NCBI RefSeq assembly: GCF_001953355.1
Contig: NZ_MPIY01000002.1
Span: 59,866 to 123,865, forward strand
Reading direction: 5' to 3'
DNA from: Polynucleobacter sphagniphilus
GTDB taxonomy: Bacteria; Pseudomonadota; Gammaproteobacteria; Burkholderiales; Burkholderiaceae
DNA length: 64,000 bases
Made by a program: the position numbers and the translations under genes. Positions 1-10,597 of this stretch are shown in pieces; positions within the stretch are counted from its first letter, which is position 1; every line of letters begins with the position of its first letter. Below the pieces are notes generated by a model that saw only the letters and a list, made by a program, of their open reading frames with translations, was not told where the DNA came from and made no database searches.

Positions 1-690
1 TGGACTATCACTCAATTTGGCAAGTGCTTGCTCTAAAGCATGTATTTTTGCCTCTTGTTCCAGGCTAATATCAATTAAGCCCTTGAGCGCCATTGAAACA
101 GGATCATCAATGTTTGGGGTGATGCCATAGGCTGAAAAATATTCCTTTGCTTTGCTATCGACGCTTTGAGGCAAATCAGGATGAAGAATGCGTGCTGGAA
201 TGCCAACAGCGGTTGCGCCCGCCGGAATTTCTTTCAGGACAACTGCGTTGGAGCCAACACGTGCTCCATCACCTACCGTAAAGCCGCCCAAAACTTTAGC
301 GCCCGCACTGACAACCACGCCTTTACCAAGTGTGGGGTGACGTTTGATGCCTTTATAAAGCGAGGTGCCACCCAGCGTGACGCCTTGGTAAATGGTGCAA
401 TCATCACCAATTTCTGTAGTCTCACCAATCACAATCCCAAGTCCGTGATCCAAAAAAACTCGACGCCCGATTTTTGCTCCCGGATGAATTTCAATACCAG
501 TCAGAAAACGTGCCAACAAAGAGAGTAGGCGCGCCAACCACTTGAGTCCTAGATTCCATAAGCCATGGGAAACACGATGAATCCACACTGCATGTAAACC
601 GGGGTAGCACGTGATCACCTCAAGGCGATTTCTGGCTGCTGGGTCGCGAACAATGATGGAGTCGACTTGATCGAAAAGGGAATTAAACAT
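1..690 (-). CDS. cysE: Serine O-acetyltransferase, 3' end cut by window edge
   Basis: Transfers acetyl from acetyl-CoA to L-serine to give O-acetylserine, the cysteine precursor, in the cytoplasm. The 230 codons present begin MFNSLFDQVDSIIVRDPAAR. They carry the left-handed beta-helix hexapeptide repeats of the family, with HPGAKIG, the catalytic-region DHGLGIVIGET and VSAGAKVLGG followed by VGIPAR. The reading frame is still open at base 1, so the C-terminus lies outside the window. The N-terminus is short compared with the E. coli enzyme, whose extra N-terminal helical domain is absent, so this is the short class of SAT. It is a monocistronic-looking gene running away from trmJ. Family assignment is firm; the missing tail cannot be judged. 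Confidence 0.93.
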   Translation of the reverse strand, partial: MFNSLFDQVDSIIVRDPAARNRLEVITCYPGLHAVWIHRVSHGLWNLGLKWLARLLSLLARFLTGIEIHPGAKIGRRVFLDHGLGIVIGETTEIGDDCTIYQGVTLGGTSLYKGIKRHPTLGKGVVVSAGAKVLGGFTVGDGARVGSNAVVLKEIPAGATAVGIPARILHPDLPQSVDSKAKEYFSAYGITPNIDDPVSMALKGLIDISLEQEAKIHALEQALAKLSDSP

Positions 691-713
691 GGGTTAATTT
701 TAACGGGAGTAGG

Positions 714-1472
714 CTATTTTCTCAGAAGCATCTGTTTTGCAATACCGCGTAGGAGGTCGATTTCTTCTTTATGAAGACGGCTGCGTGCAAAAAGGGCTTG
801 AAGGCGGGGCATGAGTTTTTTGGGGTTTGCGGGGTCTAAGTACCCAATTGCCTCTAGACCTTGCTGCCAATGGTTCAGCATCGCCTCAATAGCTACTGGA
901 TCTGCAAGTTCTGCCTTTTCCTCCCTCTGGGGTAATAGGCCAGCCTTCTGGCTGCTGGACGCGGCATTGAATGCTTCTCTGAGGCTAAAGGCGCAAACCA
1001 TGATGGCTTGAGCCAGATTTAAGGAGGGGTAGACGGGATTGGCGTCGAGCCACACGCGATGCGTGCAGAGTGCAAGGTGCTGGTTATCCAAGCCAGTCCT
1101 TTCTGGGCCAAACAAGAGAGCTACCTTTTGATTTTGATCTACCGCTTGCGCAATCAAAGCCCTAGCCTCCACCCAATCAATCGAAGGTGGACCAAATTCA
1201 CGATCGCGGCTAGTAAGACCCAAAACTAGGGTGCAGCTTTGTACAGCCTCGCTAATAGAGGTAAATTCTTGGCTTGATTCAAGTAAATCATTGGCCCCAC
1301 TTGCCAAGGCTATTGCCTCAGGTTCTTTGGCAATCATGGCGCTTTTTGGCTTAACCAAGCGCAAATCCTCAAAACCCATGGTCTTGAGGGCGCGTGCTGC
1401 TGATCCTACATTGCCAGGATGGCTGGTTTCTACTAGCACCCAGCGTAATTGTTTGGCTTGGGATGGGTTCAT
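714..1472 (-). CDS. trmJ: tRNA (cytidine/uridine-2'-O-)-methyltransferase, SpoU family
   Basis: SAM-dependent SPOUT enzyme expected to 2'-O-methylate position 32 in the anticodon loop of tRNAs. From the ATG at 1472 it is 252 residues. Motif 1 (HPGNVGSAARALKTMGF) lies at residues 18-34, motif 2 (LLFGPERTGL) at about 119-128 and motif 3 (YPSLNLAQAIMV) at about 148-159, which together form the knotted SAM site. A TTG 54 bases upstream (1526) would add 18 residues; neither start has a clear Shine-Dalgarno. I chose 1472 because E. coli TrmJ begins only a few residues before the same VLVETSHPGN-type motif. It is divergent from suhB, sharing a 153-bp intergenic region. Confidence 0.9.
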   Translation of the reverse strand: MNPSQAKQLRWVLVETSHPGNVGSAARALKTMGFEDLRLVKPKSAMIAKEPEAIALASGANDLLESSQEFTSISEAVQSCTLVLGLTSRDREFGPPSIDWVEARALIAQAVDQNQKVALLFGPERTGLDNQHLALCTHRVWLDANPVYPSLNLAQAIMVCAFSLREAFNAASSSQKAGLLPQREEKAELADPVAIEAMLNHWQQGLEAIGYLDPANPKKLMPRLQALFARSRLHKEEIDLLRGIAKQMLLRK

Positions 1473-1625
1473 TGAGGCTGGTAATAGGACAGGGATTTGG
1501 GCAACATCTTTGGGTAATGGGGGCAATCGTTTAGAATCAAGCTGTTGACTCCATATTGTGCTGCAGATTTGCTTGTGCCGCTCAATCTGAGGAGTTTGTT
1601 CTTATTTAATTTGTCCATCAATACT

Positions 1626-2417
1626 ATGCATCCCATGTTAAACGTGGCCATTAAGGCTGCCCGTCGTGCCGGAACGGTTATTAACCGTGCATCCCTCAAT
1701 TTAGAGCGCTTGCAAGTAGATCGCAAACAGCATAATGACTTTGTGACCGAGGTGGACAAACAGGCAGAAGCCGCCATCATTGAAACTCTGAGTGAAGCCT
1801 ATCCTACCCATGGATTTTTGGCTGAAGAAACGGGCGCGCAAAATACCGATGCAGAAAATGTGTGGATTATCGATCCACTTGATGGCACAACCAATTTCAT
1901 CCACGGCTTTCCACAGTACGCTGTTTCTATCGCCTTGGCTGTGAATGGGGTGACTCAACAAGCCGTTGTGTACGATCCGACTCGCGATGAATTATTTACA
2001 GCCACTCGCGGTGCGGGGGCATACTTAGATCGTCGGCGCTTGCGTGTTGCTACTCAAGATCGCTTAGCCAATGCCTTATTGGGCACCGGCTTTCCTTATC
2101 GGGAAGACCAAGATCTAGAAAAATATCTCAAGATCTTTGCAGAGATGACGCGTCAGTGCGCTGGCTTGCGTCGCCCAGGCGCCGCCTCTTTAGATCTGGC
2201 CTATGTTGCTGCGGGACGCTACGATGGTTTCTTTGAAAGTGATCTCAAGCCATGGGATATGGCTGCGGGTGCCTTGCTTGTTACAGAGGCTGGTGGACTC
2301 ATTGGTAACTATCGTGGTGAAGAGGGTTACTTGCAAAGCGGTGAAGTCATGTGTGCCAATCCACGCATCTTTGCGCAAATGGTTCAATCACTTTCTAAGT
2401 ATTCGAATAGCAAGTAA
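1626..2417 (+). CDS. suhB: Inositol-1-monophosphatase family protein
   Basis: Mg-dependent phosphatase of the inositol monophosphatase superfamily, 263 residues from the ATG at 1626. In bacteria SuhB also acts in rRNA transcription antitermination. The metal-binding set is complete: EE at residues 67-68, the DPLDGTTN block at 83-90 and the WDMAAG motif at 210-215. An in-frame TTG at 1545 would add a 27-residue extension without family character, and it overlaps the trmJ control region, so it is rejected. The gene faces lpxH and is closed by a strong bidirectional-looking hairpin at 2436-2465. It is divergent from trmJ, a layout often seen in Burkholderiales. Substrate cannot be read from sequence. 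Confidence 0.92.
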   Translation: MHPMLNVAIKAARRAGTVINRASLNLERLQVDRKQHNDFVTEVDKQAEAAIIETLSEAYPTHGFLAEETGAQNTDAENVWIIDPLDGTTNFIHGFPQYAVSIALAVNGVTQQAVVYDPTRDELFTATRGAGAYLDRRRLRVATQDRLANALLGTGFPYREDQDLEKYLKIFAEMTRQCAGLRRPGAASLDLAYVAAGRYDGFFESDLKPWDMAAGALLVTEAGGLIGNYRGEEGYLQSGEVMCANPRIFAQMVQSLSKYSNSK

Positions 2418-2435
2418 ACAACTGCTGAAACAAGA

Positions 2436-2465
2436 AGCGAGAGTTCATACTCTCGCTTTTTTATT
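2436..2465 (+). terminator. Rho-independent terminator of suhB
   Basis: A perfect 9-bp stem (AGCGAGAGT, 2436-2444, with ACTCTCGCT, 2449-2457) closes a 4-base loop and is followed by TTTTTTATTT. It sits between the converging suhB and lpxH genes. On the minus strand the hairpin is preceded by A-rich sequence, so it may also slow transcription leaving lpxH. Confidence 0.88.
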
Positions 2466-3253
2466 TATGCTTTGATGAGATCTAAATAGCGGACACCCTG
2501 TTCATCTATGAGTAGTGCGCTCGCTTTTGGCATCACACTTTCTGGGTGATCTAAATCCCAGTCAGATAAAACCCAGCGTTGCCATTCTTGTTCATTGAAA
2601 TGCTCAACATGGTGAGTGGGTAAGTGGGTATGGCCATGAATCAGTTTATTGCTATTTTGAGCTGCCAATAGCGCAGCGCATGCAGTTTGGGTGACATTGC
2701 TGCGAAGCAAATTCTTTTCTGGTGCTGCGCTAGCGTAACGTTGGTATTGCACCGTGCTATTGCTACGTAAATGATTAGCGATTGCCCGACGCCATTTCAG
2801 CGGCATTCTTAAGAATAGTTTTTGTATCCAGGGTTTGCGTACCCAGCTACGAAATATTTGGTAACCCACATCGGCAGTGCATAAACCATCGCCATGGCTC
2901 AGTACATATTCAGCGCCGCCAATGCTGACCTTGCAGGGATCTGAAAGCAAAGTCATACCAGTTTTTGAGAGGTAGTCATTGCCGACCAAAAAGTCCCGAT
3001 TGCCATGCATGTAATAGGTCTTGACTTTGGTAGAAAGCGTTGCAATGGCACGCTTGACCTCTTGCTGGAAAGGCGAGAGCAAGCCCGCATCGTCGCCCAC
3101 CCAATATTCAAATAAATCACCCAAGATGAAAACAGCCTCCACCTTAGGAGCTTCTTTTTCACAAAAGTCAAAGAAGCGTTGCGCCGTCAAGGGCATTGAC
3201 GGCGTCAGATGAATATCTGAAATGAGCAGGGCGCTCGAATAGTGCGGAATCAT
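2465..3253 (-). CDS. lpxH: UDP-2,3-diacylglucosamine diphosphatase
   Basis: Removes UMP from UDP-2,3-diacylglucosamine to give lipid X in lipid A synthesis, at the inner face of the cytoplasmic membrane. The 262-residue protein shows the calcineurin-like metal ligands in order: SDIH at 12-15, GDLFEYW at 45-51, HGNRD at 83-87, SHGD at 119-122 and HGHTH at 206-210. This matches LpxH rather than LpxI or LpxG. Its ATG overlaps the TGA of ppiB in an ATGA arrangement, which suggests translational coupling within a ppiB-lpxH operon. Confidence 0.93.
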   Translation of the reverse strand: MIPHYSSALLISDIHLTPSMPLTAQRFFDFCEKEAPKVEAVFILGDLFEYWVGDDAGLLSPFQQEVKRAIATLSTKVKTYYMHGNRDFLVGNDYLSKTGMTLLSDPCKVSIGGAEYVLSHGDGLCTADVGYQIFRSWVRKPWIQKLFLRMPLKWRRAIANHLRSNSTVQYQRYASAAPEKNLLRSNVTQTACAALLAAQNSNKLIHGHTHLPTHHVEHFNEQEWQRWVLSDWDLDHPESVMPKASALLIDEQGVRYLDLIKA

Positions 3254-3753
3254 TCTTCTAGAACGCTGGCCTTTTCAATCACAACATCTTCTGTTGGTAC
3301 ATCTTGATGAAAACCAGCGCTACCTGTTTTTACTTTGCGGATCGTGTCAACTACATCCAAGCCATCAGTTACCTTGCCAAAGACTGCATAACCCCAGCCT
3401 TGTGCATTTGGTGCAGTGTGATTTAAGAAATCATTGTCATTGACGTTGATAAAGAATTGAGCAGTAGCAGAATGTGGGTCACTAGTGCGAGCCATGGCAA
3501 CTGTGCCACGCTCATTCTTAAGGCCGTTATTGGCTTCATTTTCAATTTCTGCGCCAGTGGGCTTTTGCTTCATACCTGAGGTCATGCCACCACCCTGGAT
3601 CATGAAGTTATCAATGACGCGATGGAAAATGGTGCCGTCATAGTGACCATTTTTTACGTACTGCAAAAAGTTTGCAACACTCTTAGGCGCCTTAACAGCG
3701 TCCAGTGTTAGGGTGATATCACCTTTGTTGGTCTTCAAGAGAACTTTAGCCAT
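3250..3753 (-). CDS. ppiB: Peptidyl-prolyl cis-trans isomerase, cyclophilin type, cytoplasmic
   Basis: Cyclophilin of 167 residues from the ATG at 3753; an upstream in-frame extension to 3930 lacks family character and overlaps the TPR gene. FHRVI (43-47) carries the catalytic arginine, and MIQGGG (51-56) and the AQFFINV block complete the active site. No signal peptide is present, so this is the cytosolic PpiB form, which speeds proline isomerisation during folding. It lies directly downstream of the TPR lipoprotein gene (16 bases) and overlaps lpxH by four bases, so the three minus-strand genes probably form one transcription unit. Confidence 0.93.
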   Translation of the reverse strand: MAKVLLKTNKGDITLTLDAVKAPKSVANFLQYVKNGHYDGTIFHRVIDNFMIQGGGMTSGMKQKPTGAEIENEANNGLKNERGTVAMARTSDPHSATAQFFINVNDNDFLNHTAPNAQGWGYAVFGKVTDGLDVVDTIRKVKTGSAGFHQDVPTEDVVIEKASVLEE

Positions 3754-3769
3754 GATTAAATCAACTTTC

Positions 3770-4579
3770 TTATGGTTTATTAGTGGTTGGAATGGGATTT
3801 TGAGGGGGAGTTTGGGCTGCCGCAGGTTTTTTACTTGGTGGCTTGAGTAATTCAAGTAGTGCCTTGGCGCGATTGCCGTACTGTCGTTGATATTGAGTGC
3901 CTTTGGCAGCCTCTTCATAGGCCTGTGCACCGAGACGAATATAGACTTCGCCTAAATTGGCTGAGGCAATGGTATAGCTTGGTCGTAGCTTGAGTGCCAG
4001 TTCTAAATAATCACGTGCCTCAATCCATTGTCCTTGATCAGCTGCGAGCGCGGCCAGATTGTTATAGGGCTCGGGTAATTCTGGAAATTGCTGGGTGATT
4101 TCAATGAGGGTCTTCTTGGCCGCATCAAATTGACGCAACTCTAGCTGAATACGGGCTTTTACAAAACGTAGTTGTACATTCCTGGGTGTCTTCTTAAGAT
4201 GGGTATTAATGAGCTCAATAGCCTGTGGGTATTGATGGGCTTTAACTAGTTTTTCAACGTCCGATGGAACAGCATTTTTGGTCACGGGATCCGGCTCGAT
4301 AATCAAAAATGACATCAGCGGTACAGCAACCGAATCAGATAGTTCTGAATTGACTATGCCGCTATTGGTAGTCAATTTAGGCGGGTCGTTAGGTCGATCG
4401 CCCCCGAGATAGGGCTGCTGGGCACAAGGGCAAGCCATTTCCTGTTTGTCCACAGCCAGGATTTTGGCTTCAGCCAGTTGTTGGCCTGTGCTGCTACAGC
4501 CTGCCAATACAAAGAGGGCCAGGCTCAAGGCCAATGCTTGAAAAGGCTTAAAACGGCGTGTTAAGACTGAAAATGACAT
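3770..4579 (-). CDS. TPR-repeat lipoprotein
   Basis: A 269-residue predicted lipoprotein. A lysine/arginine n-region and hydrophobic core lead to a lipobox LAGC with Cys at residue 28. The second half (about residues 110-225) contains tetratricopeptide helices, including the [20 protein letters not shown] stretch. The C-terminus is proline- and alanine-rich. TPR lipoproteins of this kind usually scaffold envelope complexes; no specific partner can be named. An alternative ATG at 4606 would give a nine-residue-longer signal; neither start has a good ribosome site. It lies upstream of ppiB in the same direction and is divergent from cysS. Confidence 0.8.
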   Translation of the reverse strand: MSFSVLTRRFKPFQALALSLALFVLAGCSSTGQQLAEAKILAVDKQEMACPCAQQPYLGGDRPNDPPKLTTNSGIVNSELSDSVAVPLMSFLIIEPDPVTKNAVPSDVEKLVKAHQYPQAIELINTHLKKTPRNVQLRFVKARIQLELRQFDAAKKTLIEITQQFPELPEPYNNLAALAADQGQWIEARDYLELALKLRPSYTIASANLGEVYIRLGAQAYEEAAKGTQYQRQYGNRAKALLELLKPPSKKPAAAQTPPQNPIPTTNKP

Positions 4580-4666
4580 AAGTGGTGGGGTGTAAAACGG
4601 ACTCATTCGATATACTCAGCGCTCAGTCTAACAAATTGGCGCTACTTGCCTCCTCTTTATAGCTCT

Positions 4667-6085
4667 ATGTTGCAAATCTATAACACCCTAAGCCGCTCAA
4701 AACAGGTATTTAAGCCCATCGTGCCAGGCAAAGTCAAAATCTACGTCTGTGGCATGACGGTATATGACTTTTGTCATATTGGTCATGCGCGGGTCATGAT
4801 CGTGTTTGATATGGTAGTGCGCTGGTTGCGCGCGAGCGGCTATGAGGTTTTGTATGTGCGCAATATTACTGATATTGACGACAAAATTATTCACCGTGCG
4901 ATTGAAAATGGCGAGTCAATTTCTACGTTAACTAACCGTTTTATCGAAGCGATGCATGCCGATTCTGATGAACTAGGTTTGATGCATCCTGACGTGGAGC
5001 CCCGCGCTACCCATTACATCGCGCAAATGCAGGGAATGATTGGCCGTTTAATAGAGAATGAGTTGGCCTACCAAGCGGATGATGGCGATGTGAATTTTGC
5101 GGTGCGCTTATTTCCAGGTTATGGCAAGCTCTCTGGAAAAACCCTAGATGAATTAAATGCAGGTGAGCGGGTTGCTGTTGGTAGTGGAAAGCGTGATCCA
5201 TTAGATTTTGTCTTATGGAAAAGCGCAAAACCAGAGGAGCCTACAGATACGCGTTGGAGCTCACCATGGGGAGAGGGTAGACCAGGTTGGCACATTGAGT
5301 GTTCAGCTATGTCTTGCGATTTACTGGGTGATCATTTTGATATTCATGGCGGTGGAGCTGATTTGCAGTTTCCGCACCATGAAAATGAAATTGCCCAAAG
5401 CGAAGGTGCCCTGTATGGTATCGACCGCAAACCAGAAGACCAGCCCTTGGTGGATTACTGGATGCATAACGGCCATATCCGCGTCAATGAAGAGAAGATG
5501 TCTAAATCTTTGGGTAATTTCTTTTTGATTCGAGATGTTCTAAAGCAATTTGATCCCGAGGTGCTGCGTTTCTTTATGCTGCGCGCTCACTATCGCAGCC
5601 CCATTAACTACAGCGATGCTCAGCTTGAAGAGGCGCGTGCTGGTCTGGTTCGTTTATACACGGCTTTATCTCATGTGAACACGGCCAATCAGGCAATTGA
5701 TCCACACTCCCCTTGGGTAGTGCGCTTTACTGAAGCCATGAATGATGATTTCAATACGCCTGAAGCAATTGCAGTCTTGTTTGATTTAGCTACTGAAATT
5801 AATCGTGCAAGCGGCACTGATAAGCAGGAGTTGGCCAGTCTCTTAAAGTGGTTGGCAGCAAGCCTACATTTTCTCCAACGTGATCCGACCGATTTTTTGC
5901 AAGCTGGAAGCAAGCAGGAGGGCGGTTTAAGTACAGCTGAAATTGATGAACAAATATTAGCGAGGGCAGCTGCTAAGCAAGCTAAGGATTTTGCAAAATC
6001 AGATGCGATTCGTAAAACACTGCTTGAGCAAGGAATTATTCTGGAAGATAAGCCCGGCGGCATTACGGAATGGCGTAGGGCATAG
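4667..6085 (+). CDS. cysS: Cysteinyl-tRNA synthetase
   Basis: Class I aminoacyl-tRNA synthetase charging tRNA-Cys, 472 residues from the ATG at 4667. A TTG at 4646 is in frame but unnecessary. The zinc ligand Cys28 in VCGMTVYD, the HIGH motif at 37-40, the zinc-binding ECSAMS and [15 protein letters not shown] blocks, and the KMSKS motif near residue 277 are all present. Length is typical. The stop overlaps the GTG start of the next gene by one base. Divergent from the TPR lipoprotein gene. Confidence 0.96.
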   Translation: MLQIYNTLSRSKQVFKPIVPGKVKIYVCGMTVYDFCHIGHARVMIVFDMVVRWLRASGYEVLYVRNITDIDDKIIHRAIENGESISTLTNRFIEAMHADSDELGLMHPDVEPRATHYIAQMQGMIGRLIENELAYQADDGDVNFAVRLFPGYGKLSGKTLDELNAGERVAVGSGKRDPLDFVLWKSAKPEEPTDTRWSSPWGEGRPGWHIECSAMSCDLLGDHFDIHGGGADLQFPHHENEIAQSEGALYGIDRKPEDQPLVDYWMHNGHIRVNEEKMSKSLGNFFLIRDVLKQFDPEVLRFFMLRAHYRSPINYSDAQLEEARAGLVRLYTALSHVNTANQAIDPHSPWVVRFTEAMNDDFNTPEAIAVLFDLATEINRASGTDKQELASLLKWLAASLHFLQRDPTDFLQAGSKQEGGLSTAEIDEQILARAAAKQAKDFAKSDAIRKTLLEQGIILEDKPGGITEWRRA

Positions 6086-6753
6086 TGACTTCTTCTAAAA
6101 AAACGGATATTGCTGTGGAAAGTATTCTGGAATCAATTGCTCCAGATTATTGGGAGCAAGCTTGCAATGAGCTCATGAAGCAAGATCGCATTATGAAAAA
6201 AATCATTCCCAAATATGGGTCTGGGTTTTTGATGACACGCGGCGATCCTTTTACAACTCTCTCGAGAGCAATTGTTGGGCAGCAGATTTCTGTGGCAGCG
6301 GCTCAATCGGTTTGGAATAAAGTGGTCTTGGCTGCGAAAAAAATTACCCCCAAAAATATCCTCAAACTCACTGTTGAGGAATTGCGTGCCGCTGGCTTAT
6401 CGGGTCGCAAGGTGGAATATATCCGTGATTTAGCAGACCATTTTGATAATGGCCGTTTGCATGCCAATCAGTGGAAAAATATGGATGACGAGAGTGTCAT
6501 CAAGGCATTGTGCTCAATTCGGGGAATTGGTCGCTGGACGGCCGAAATGTTCCTGATTTTTAATATGGTTCGCCCTGATATTCTGCCTTTAGATGATGTA
6601 GGGTTAATCCGGGCGATTTCCCTCAATTACTTCAGTGGCGAGCCGGTCAGCCGCCATGAAGCTCGTGAGGTGGCAGCCAACTGGGCCCCATGGCGTACGG
6701 TTGCAACCTGGTATTTGTGGAGAAGTATCGACCCGGCCCCGGTTGAATATTAA
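6085..6753 (+). CDS. DNA-3-methyladenine glycosylase II-like (HhH-GPD)
   Basis: A 222-residue base-excision DNA glycosylase. GQQIS near residue 65, a helix-hairpin-helix (IRGIGRWTA, about 145-153) and the conserved aspartate in LPLDDVGL (about 170-171) fit the AlkA/MAG branch. There is no lysine at the lyase position, so it should be a monofunctional glycosylase removing alkylated purines. It starts with GTG in a TAGTG overlap with cysS, so it is probably co-transcribed and translationally coupled. No iron-sulphur cluster motif is present, unlike Nth/MutY. Confidence 0.88.
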   Translation: MTSSKKTDIAVESILESIAPDYWEQACNELMKQDRIMKKIIPKYGSGFLMTRGDPFTTLSRAIVGQQISVAAAQSVWNKVVLAAKKITPKNILKLTVEELRAAGLSGRKVEYIRDLADHFDNGRLHANQWKNMDDESVIKALCSIRGIGRWTAEMFLIFNMVRPDILPLDDVGLIRAISLNYFSGEPVSRHEAREVAANWAPWRTVATWYLWRSIDPAPVEY

Positions 6754-6762
6754 AATCTAGCT

Positions 6763-7734
6763 ATGAAAACGACTTTCCTGGATTTTGAGCAGTCAATTGC
6801 TGAACTAGAGTCAAAGATTGAAGAGCTTCAATTTGTGCAAGATGAATCATCGGTAGATATTTCCGATGAGATTAAAACCTTGTCCGAAAAGAGTCAGCAA
6901 TTAACTAAAGACGTTTATGCCAATTTAACGCCATGGCAAGTGTGTCAGGTTGCACGCCATCCGCAGCGTCCTTACACCCTAGACTACGTGAACGCGTTAT
7001 TCACAGATTTTCACGAGTTGCATGGCGATCGTACATTTGCAGATGATCAATCCATTGTTGGTGGTTTAGCCCGCTTTGAAGGTATGCCATGCATGGTGAT
7101 TGGTCATCAAAAAGGGCGTGATACTAAAGAGCGGGCTCTGCGTAATTTTGGTATGAGTCGTCCAGAGGGTTATCGCAAAGCAATGCGCCTGATGCGCCTA
7201 GCCGAAAAATTTGGCTTGCCTGTATTTACGTTCGTTGATACCCCGGGCGCTTTCCCGGGAATTGATGCGGAAGAGCACAATCAATCAGAGGCAATTGGTC
7301 GAAACTTATATGTACAAGCAGAATTAAAAGTACCCATCATCGCCACCATTATCGGTGAGGGTGGGTCAGGTGGCGCTTTAGCGATTGCGATGGGTGATGT
7401 AGTACTCATGTTGCAAAACTCTACGTACTCTGTCATTTCACCAGAAGGCTGCGCCTCTATTTTATGGAAGACAGCCGAAAAGGCATCAGAAGCTGCGGAG
7501 CAGTTGGGTTTAACTGCCCAACGTATTAAAGCCATTGGCTTGATCGATAAGATTGTTCCTGAGCCCATTGGTGGTGCGCACCGGGATTACGACACCATGA
7601 TGACTCATATGCGCAAAGCATTAGCAGAGTCACTCAAGGTATTTGAAGGCATGAAAGAGAGCGCACTTCTCGAGCGTCGCCATGAACGGTTAATGAGTTA
7701 TGGCAAGTTCAAGGAAATCGAAAAAAAATCCTAA
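6763..7734 (+). CDS. accA: Acetyl-CoA carboxylase, carboxyltransferase subunit alpha
   Basis: Alpha half of the carboxyltransferase that moves CO2 from biotin to acetyl-CoA to make malonyl-CoA, the first committed step of fatty acid synthesis. It is 323 residues, the usual length. The N-terminal coiled segment ([16 protein letters not shown]) and the crotonase-fold core with GGARF-like [23 protein letters not shown] and [11 protein letters not shown] are clear. It follows the glycosylase by nine bases and overlaps the tilS start by 35 bases. The beta subunit gene accD is not in this window, as usual for proteobacteria. Confidence 0.96.
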   Translation: MKTTFLDFEQSIAELESKIEELQFVQDESSVDISDEIKTLSEKSQQLTKDVYANLTPWQVCQVARHPQRPYTLDYVNALFTDFHELHGDRTFADDQSIVGGLARFEGMPCMVIGHQKGRDTKERALRNFGMSRPEGYRKAMRLMRLAEKFGLPVFTFVDTPGAFPGIDAEEHNQSEAIGRNLYVQAELKVPIIATIIGEGGSGGALAIAMGDVVLMLQNSTYSVISPEGCASILWKTAEKASEAAEQLGLTAQRIKAIGLIDKIVPEPIGGAHRDYDTMMTHMRKALAESLKVFEGMKESALLERRHERLMSYGKFKEIEKKS

Positions 7735-9004
7735 AACAATCAATCGAATCGCTGTTGCCTTAAGTGGTGGCTTAGATTCGGTTGTATTGCTCGATTCAGT
7801 TTGCAAGGCGAGTGATCCTGACCACACCGAGATTTGGGTATTCCATATCCATCACGGTTTACAAAAGGCTGCTGATGAGTGGATTCTATTTTGCGAGCAG
7901 CTTGCAAAAAAATACAAAGTTCATTTTGATTTCCGCCTTCTACATCTAAAAAATAATCAAGCTCAAGGTAATATTGAGGCGCGGGCGCGAGCAGGCCGTT
8001 ATGAGGCGCTTGAAGATCTGTGTGTTGAACACAACATCCATGATTTACTTTTAGCCCACCATCAAAACGATCAAGCTGAGACCATCCTATTGCAATTACT
8101 CAGGGGGTCCGGTATTGCTGGCATGGCGGGAATGCCGCAGCAGCGTGAGCTAGTCAAGGGTAAAAGCATCACCTTATGGCGCCCATTGCTTGATCAAAGC
8201 AGGGCGCAGCTTGAGTCTTATGCAAAAGAACATAAGCTCAAATGGATTGAGGATCCCAGCAATGTCGATACGAGCTATCGGCGCAATGCAGTTCGTAAAT
8301 ATATTCTCCCAAAGCTTGTTCAAATTCAGCCAGAGGCAGTGGCTAATTTGGCGCGTAGTGCGCAGCTCATGGCCCAAGCGCAAGGACTGCTGGATCGACT
8401 GGCCGAGCAAGATGGTCAGGCAATCTTCACCCAGCATGAATTAAAAGTCGCCCCCCTCAAAGCGCTTGCAAAGAGCGACTTGCCCGCGGCAAATAATGTG
8501 TTGCGCTATTGGTTAAAGAGTCATAACCTAGGCATGCCTTCACAAGAGCGTTTGCAGTCTTGGTGGGGCGATCTTCATTCTGTAAAGCCTTCAGCCCAAC
8601 TGAAATGGCAACATGATGGGGTCAGTATTTGCCTGTGGCGCAGCAAGCTACAGGTCACCAGCCCAAACCGCCAAGAGAACACGGGGGAGTGGGTTTTTAA
8701 GCCAATATCAGTGCGCAGTAAATTACCAGGTATTTCTCTGGATTGGGTAGAGGAAGCTCAAAGCAGTGGATCCATTGAGTTGAGGAAGCGTAGCGGTGCT
8801 GAGAAATTGCAAATTAAGCCCAGCAGCCCCCGAAAGACTCTCAAAAATCTATTTCAAGAGCTCCAGGTGCCCCCATGGGAGCGCCAAGCGCCCTTGCTTT
8901 ACATCAACGGCGAGTTAATCGCGGTGGCAGGTGTGGGAGTGAGTTACCCCCATTTAGCTCTGGTTGGACCCCGTGTGTGGCCTCAGTGGTTGCCTGCAAC
9001 CTGA
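7700..9004 (+). CDS. tilS: tRNA(Ile)-lysidine synthase
   Basis: Attaches lysine to C34 of the CAU-anticodon isoleucine tRNA so that it reads AUA codons. It is 434 residues. The N-type ATP pyrophosphatase P-loop SGGLDS is at 22-27, followed by HIHHGL and the conserved [11 protein letters not shown] block. A central helical substrate-binding domain and a C-terminal TilS_C domain follow, with [11 protein letters not shown] and [17 protein letters not shown]. The ATG at 7700 lies 35 bases inside accA. The accA-tilS pair is a conserved Burkholderiales arrangement. Confidence 0.94.
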   Translation: MASSRKSKKNPKTINRIAVALSGGLDSVVLLDSVCKASDPDHTEIWVFHIHHGLQKAADEWILFCEQLAKKYKVHFDFRLLHLKNNQAQGNIEARARAGRYEALEDLCVEHNIHDLLLAHHQNDQAETILLQLLRGSGIAGMAGMPQQRELVKGKSITLWRPLLDQSRAQLESYAKEHKLKWIEDPSNVDTSYRRNAVRKYILPKLVQIQPEAVANLARSAQLMAQAQGLLDRLAEQDGQAIFTQHELKVAPLKALAKSDLPAANNVLRYWLKSHNLGMPSQERLQSWWGDLHSVKPSAQLKWQHDGVSICLWRSKLQVTSPNRQENTGEWVFKPISVRSKLPGISLDWVEEAQSSGSIELRKRSGAEKLQIKPSSPRKTLKNLFQELQVPPWERQAPLLYINGELIAVAGVGVSYPHLALVGPRVWPQWLPAT

Positions 9005-9090
9005 ATGGTCGCAGACGGTGGCTCAAAACCCTGTAAAATAAGCCCTTTTTAGATCCTTAGGAATTCATTTCCTGATTACTGACGGTTTTT

Positions 9091-10341
9091 ATGGCTCTTA
9101 TTGTTCATAAGTATGGCGGCACCTCAATGGGCTCGGTAGAGCGCATTCAGAATGTTTCGAAACGCGTAGCTAAATGGATGCGTGCGGGTCACCAGGTGGT
9201 GATCGTTCCTTCCGCTATGTCGGGTGAAACAAATCGCTTACTGGGTTTGGCAAAGGATATTAATCCCGATGCAAACCCGCGTGAGCTCGATCAAATTGCC
9301 TCAACCGGCGAGCAGGTCAGCTCTGGCTTGTTGGCCCTGGCCTTAATGCGCGAAGGTGTGGATGCGGTGAGTTATGCCGGTTGGCAGGTAACAGTGCATA
9401 CCGATTCTGCTTTTACAAAGGCGCGCATTAAATCGATTGACGATAAAAAGATCCTTGCAGATTTAAATGCAGGCCGTGCAGTAGTGGTAACCGGATTTCA
9501 GGGTGTAGATCCCAATGGCAATATCACTACCTTGGGTCGAGGCGGTTCTGACACATCTGCTGTAGCGATGGCAGCCGCCCTGAAGGCCGATGAGTGTTTG
9601 ATCTACACCGATGTCGATGGTGTTTATACAACCGATCCTCGTGTTTGCGAAGATGCCCGCCGCTTAGATCGCATTACTTTTGAAGAAATGCTGGAAATGG
9701 CCAGCCTTGGTTCAAAGGTCTTGCAAATTCGTTCAGTGGAGTTTGCTGGTAAGTACAAAGTTAAAACCCGGGTTCTGTCTTCCTTGACAGATCCTTTGAT
9801 GCCCTTGGCTGAAGAGATGAAGTCAGGTACCTTGATTACATTTGAAGAGGACAGCACTATGGAAGCCGCCGTTATTTCCGGCATTGCCTTTGCGCGTGAT
9901 GAAGCAAAGATTACCGTTTTAGGAGTTCCTGATCGACCAGGCATTGCATACCAAATCCTAGGGCCGATTGCGAATGCCAATATTGATGTCGACATCATTA
10001 TTCAAAATCAGTCTTTTGAGGGTAAAACAGATTTCACTTTCACTGTTCCACGTGCTGATTATCAAAAAGCTTTGGACTTGCTCAAAAACAATGTTCAGGC
10101 GCATATTGAAGCTAAAGAAATCACTGGCGATCCAAAAGTCTCCAAGGTTTCCGTAGTTGGCGTTGGGATGCGCTCCCATGTAGGAATCGCGAGCAAAATG
10201 TTCCGTACCTTATCGGAAGAGGGTATCAATATCTTGATGATCTCCACCAGCGAAATTAAGATTTCTGTCGTAATCGATGAGAAATATATGGAATTAGCAG
10301 TACGTGCCTTGCATAAGGCATTTGAGCTGGATCAGAAGTAA
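9091..10341 (+). CDS. lysC: Aspartate kinase
   Basis: Phosphorylates aspartate, opening the lysine, threonine, methionine and diaminopimelate branch. It is 416 residues. The amino-acid kinase domain carries KYGGTSMGS at 7-15, the STGEQVS substrate loop and the GRGGSDTSAVA block. Two ACT domains fill the C-terminal third (about 265-416), the seat of feedback control by lysine and threonine. Length and domain order match the monofunctional class-II aspartokinase of betaproteobacteria. An 86-base gap separates it from tilS. tRNA-Ser follows 80 bases downstream. Confidence 0.96.
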   Translation: MALIVHKYGGTSMGSVERIQNVSKRVAKWMRAGHQVVIVPSAMSGETNRLLGLAKDINPDANPRELDQIASTGEQVSSGLLALALMREGVDAVSYAGWQVTVHTDSAFTKARIKSIDDKKILADLNAGRAVVVTGFQGVDPNGNITTLGRGGSDTSAVAMAAALKADECLIYTDVDGVYTTDPRVCEDARRLDRITFEEMLEMASLGSKVLQIRSVEFAGKYKVKTRVLSSLTDPLMPLAEEMKSGTLITFEEDSTMEAAVISGIAFARDEAKITVLGVPDRPGIAYQILGPIANANIDVDIIIQNQSFEGKTDFTFTVPRADYQKALDLLKNNVQAHIEAKEITGDPKVSKVSVVGVGMRSHVGIASKMFRTLSEEGINILMISTSEIKISVVIDEKYMELAVRALHKAFELDQK

Positions 10342-10420
10342 AAGGGCAATAAGGAGCAGTAATTCCCCTCAGTCAACGGAATCCGTTAAACTGTGGGGCG
10401 TTGTAAATGTATCGAAGTAA

Positions 10421-10515
10421 GGAGACGTGGCCGAGCTGGTCGAAGGCACTCCCCTGCTAAGGGAGCATCGGGGCTAAAACTCTGATCGGAGGTTCGAATC
10501 CTCTCGTCTCCGCCA
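10421..10515 (+). tRNA. tRNA-Ser (anticodon GCT)
   Basis: A full type-II tRNA with the long variable arm expected for serine. The acceptor stem GGAGACG (10421-10427) pairs with CGTCTCC (10505-10511), the discriminator is G and CCA is encoded. The anticodon loop CTGCTAA reads GCT. The T-arm contains GGTTCGAATCC. Its 3' end is duplicated at 12737-12750, marking it as a likely integration site. Confidence 0.97.
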
Positions 10516-10562
10516 GCACTTTTGGCATTTTTTCTCTTTTTTACCATACGCATCAATGACTT

Positions 10563-10584
10563 AGCCCCCTAACCGGGGCTTTTT
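10563..10584 (+). terminator. Terminator downstream of tRNA-Ser
   Basis: AGCCCC (10563-10568) pairs with GGGGCT (10575-10580) and is followed by TTTTCTTT. It lies 48 bases after the tRNA and is part of the duplicated flank. Confidence 0.8.
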
Positions 10585-10597
10585 CTTTACTACTCCC

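Noticed and set aside
1545..1625. Longer N-terminus for suhB starting at a TTG
   Set aside because: The added 27 residues have no counterpart in the IMPase family and fall in the control region shared with trmJ.
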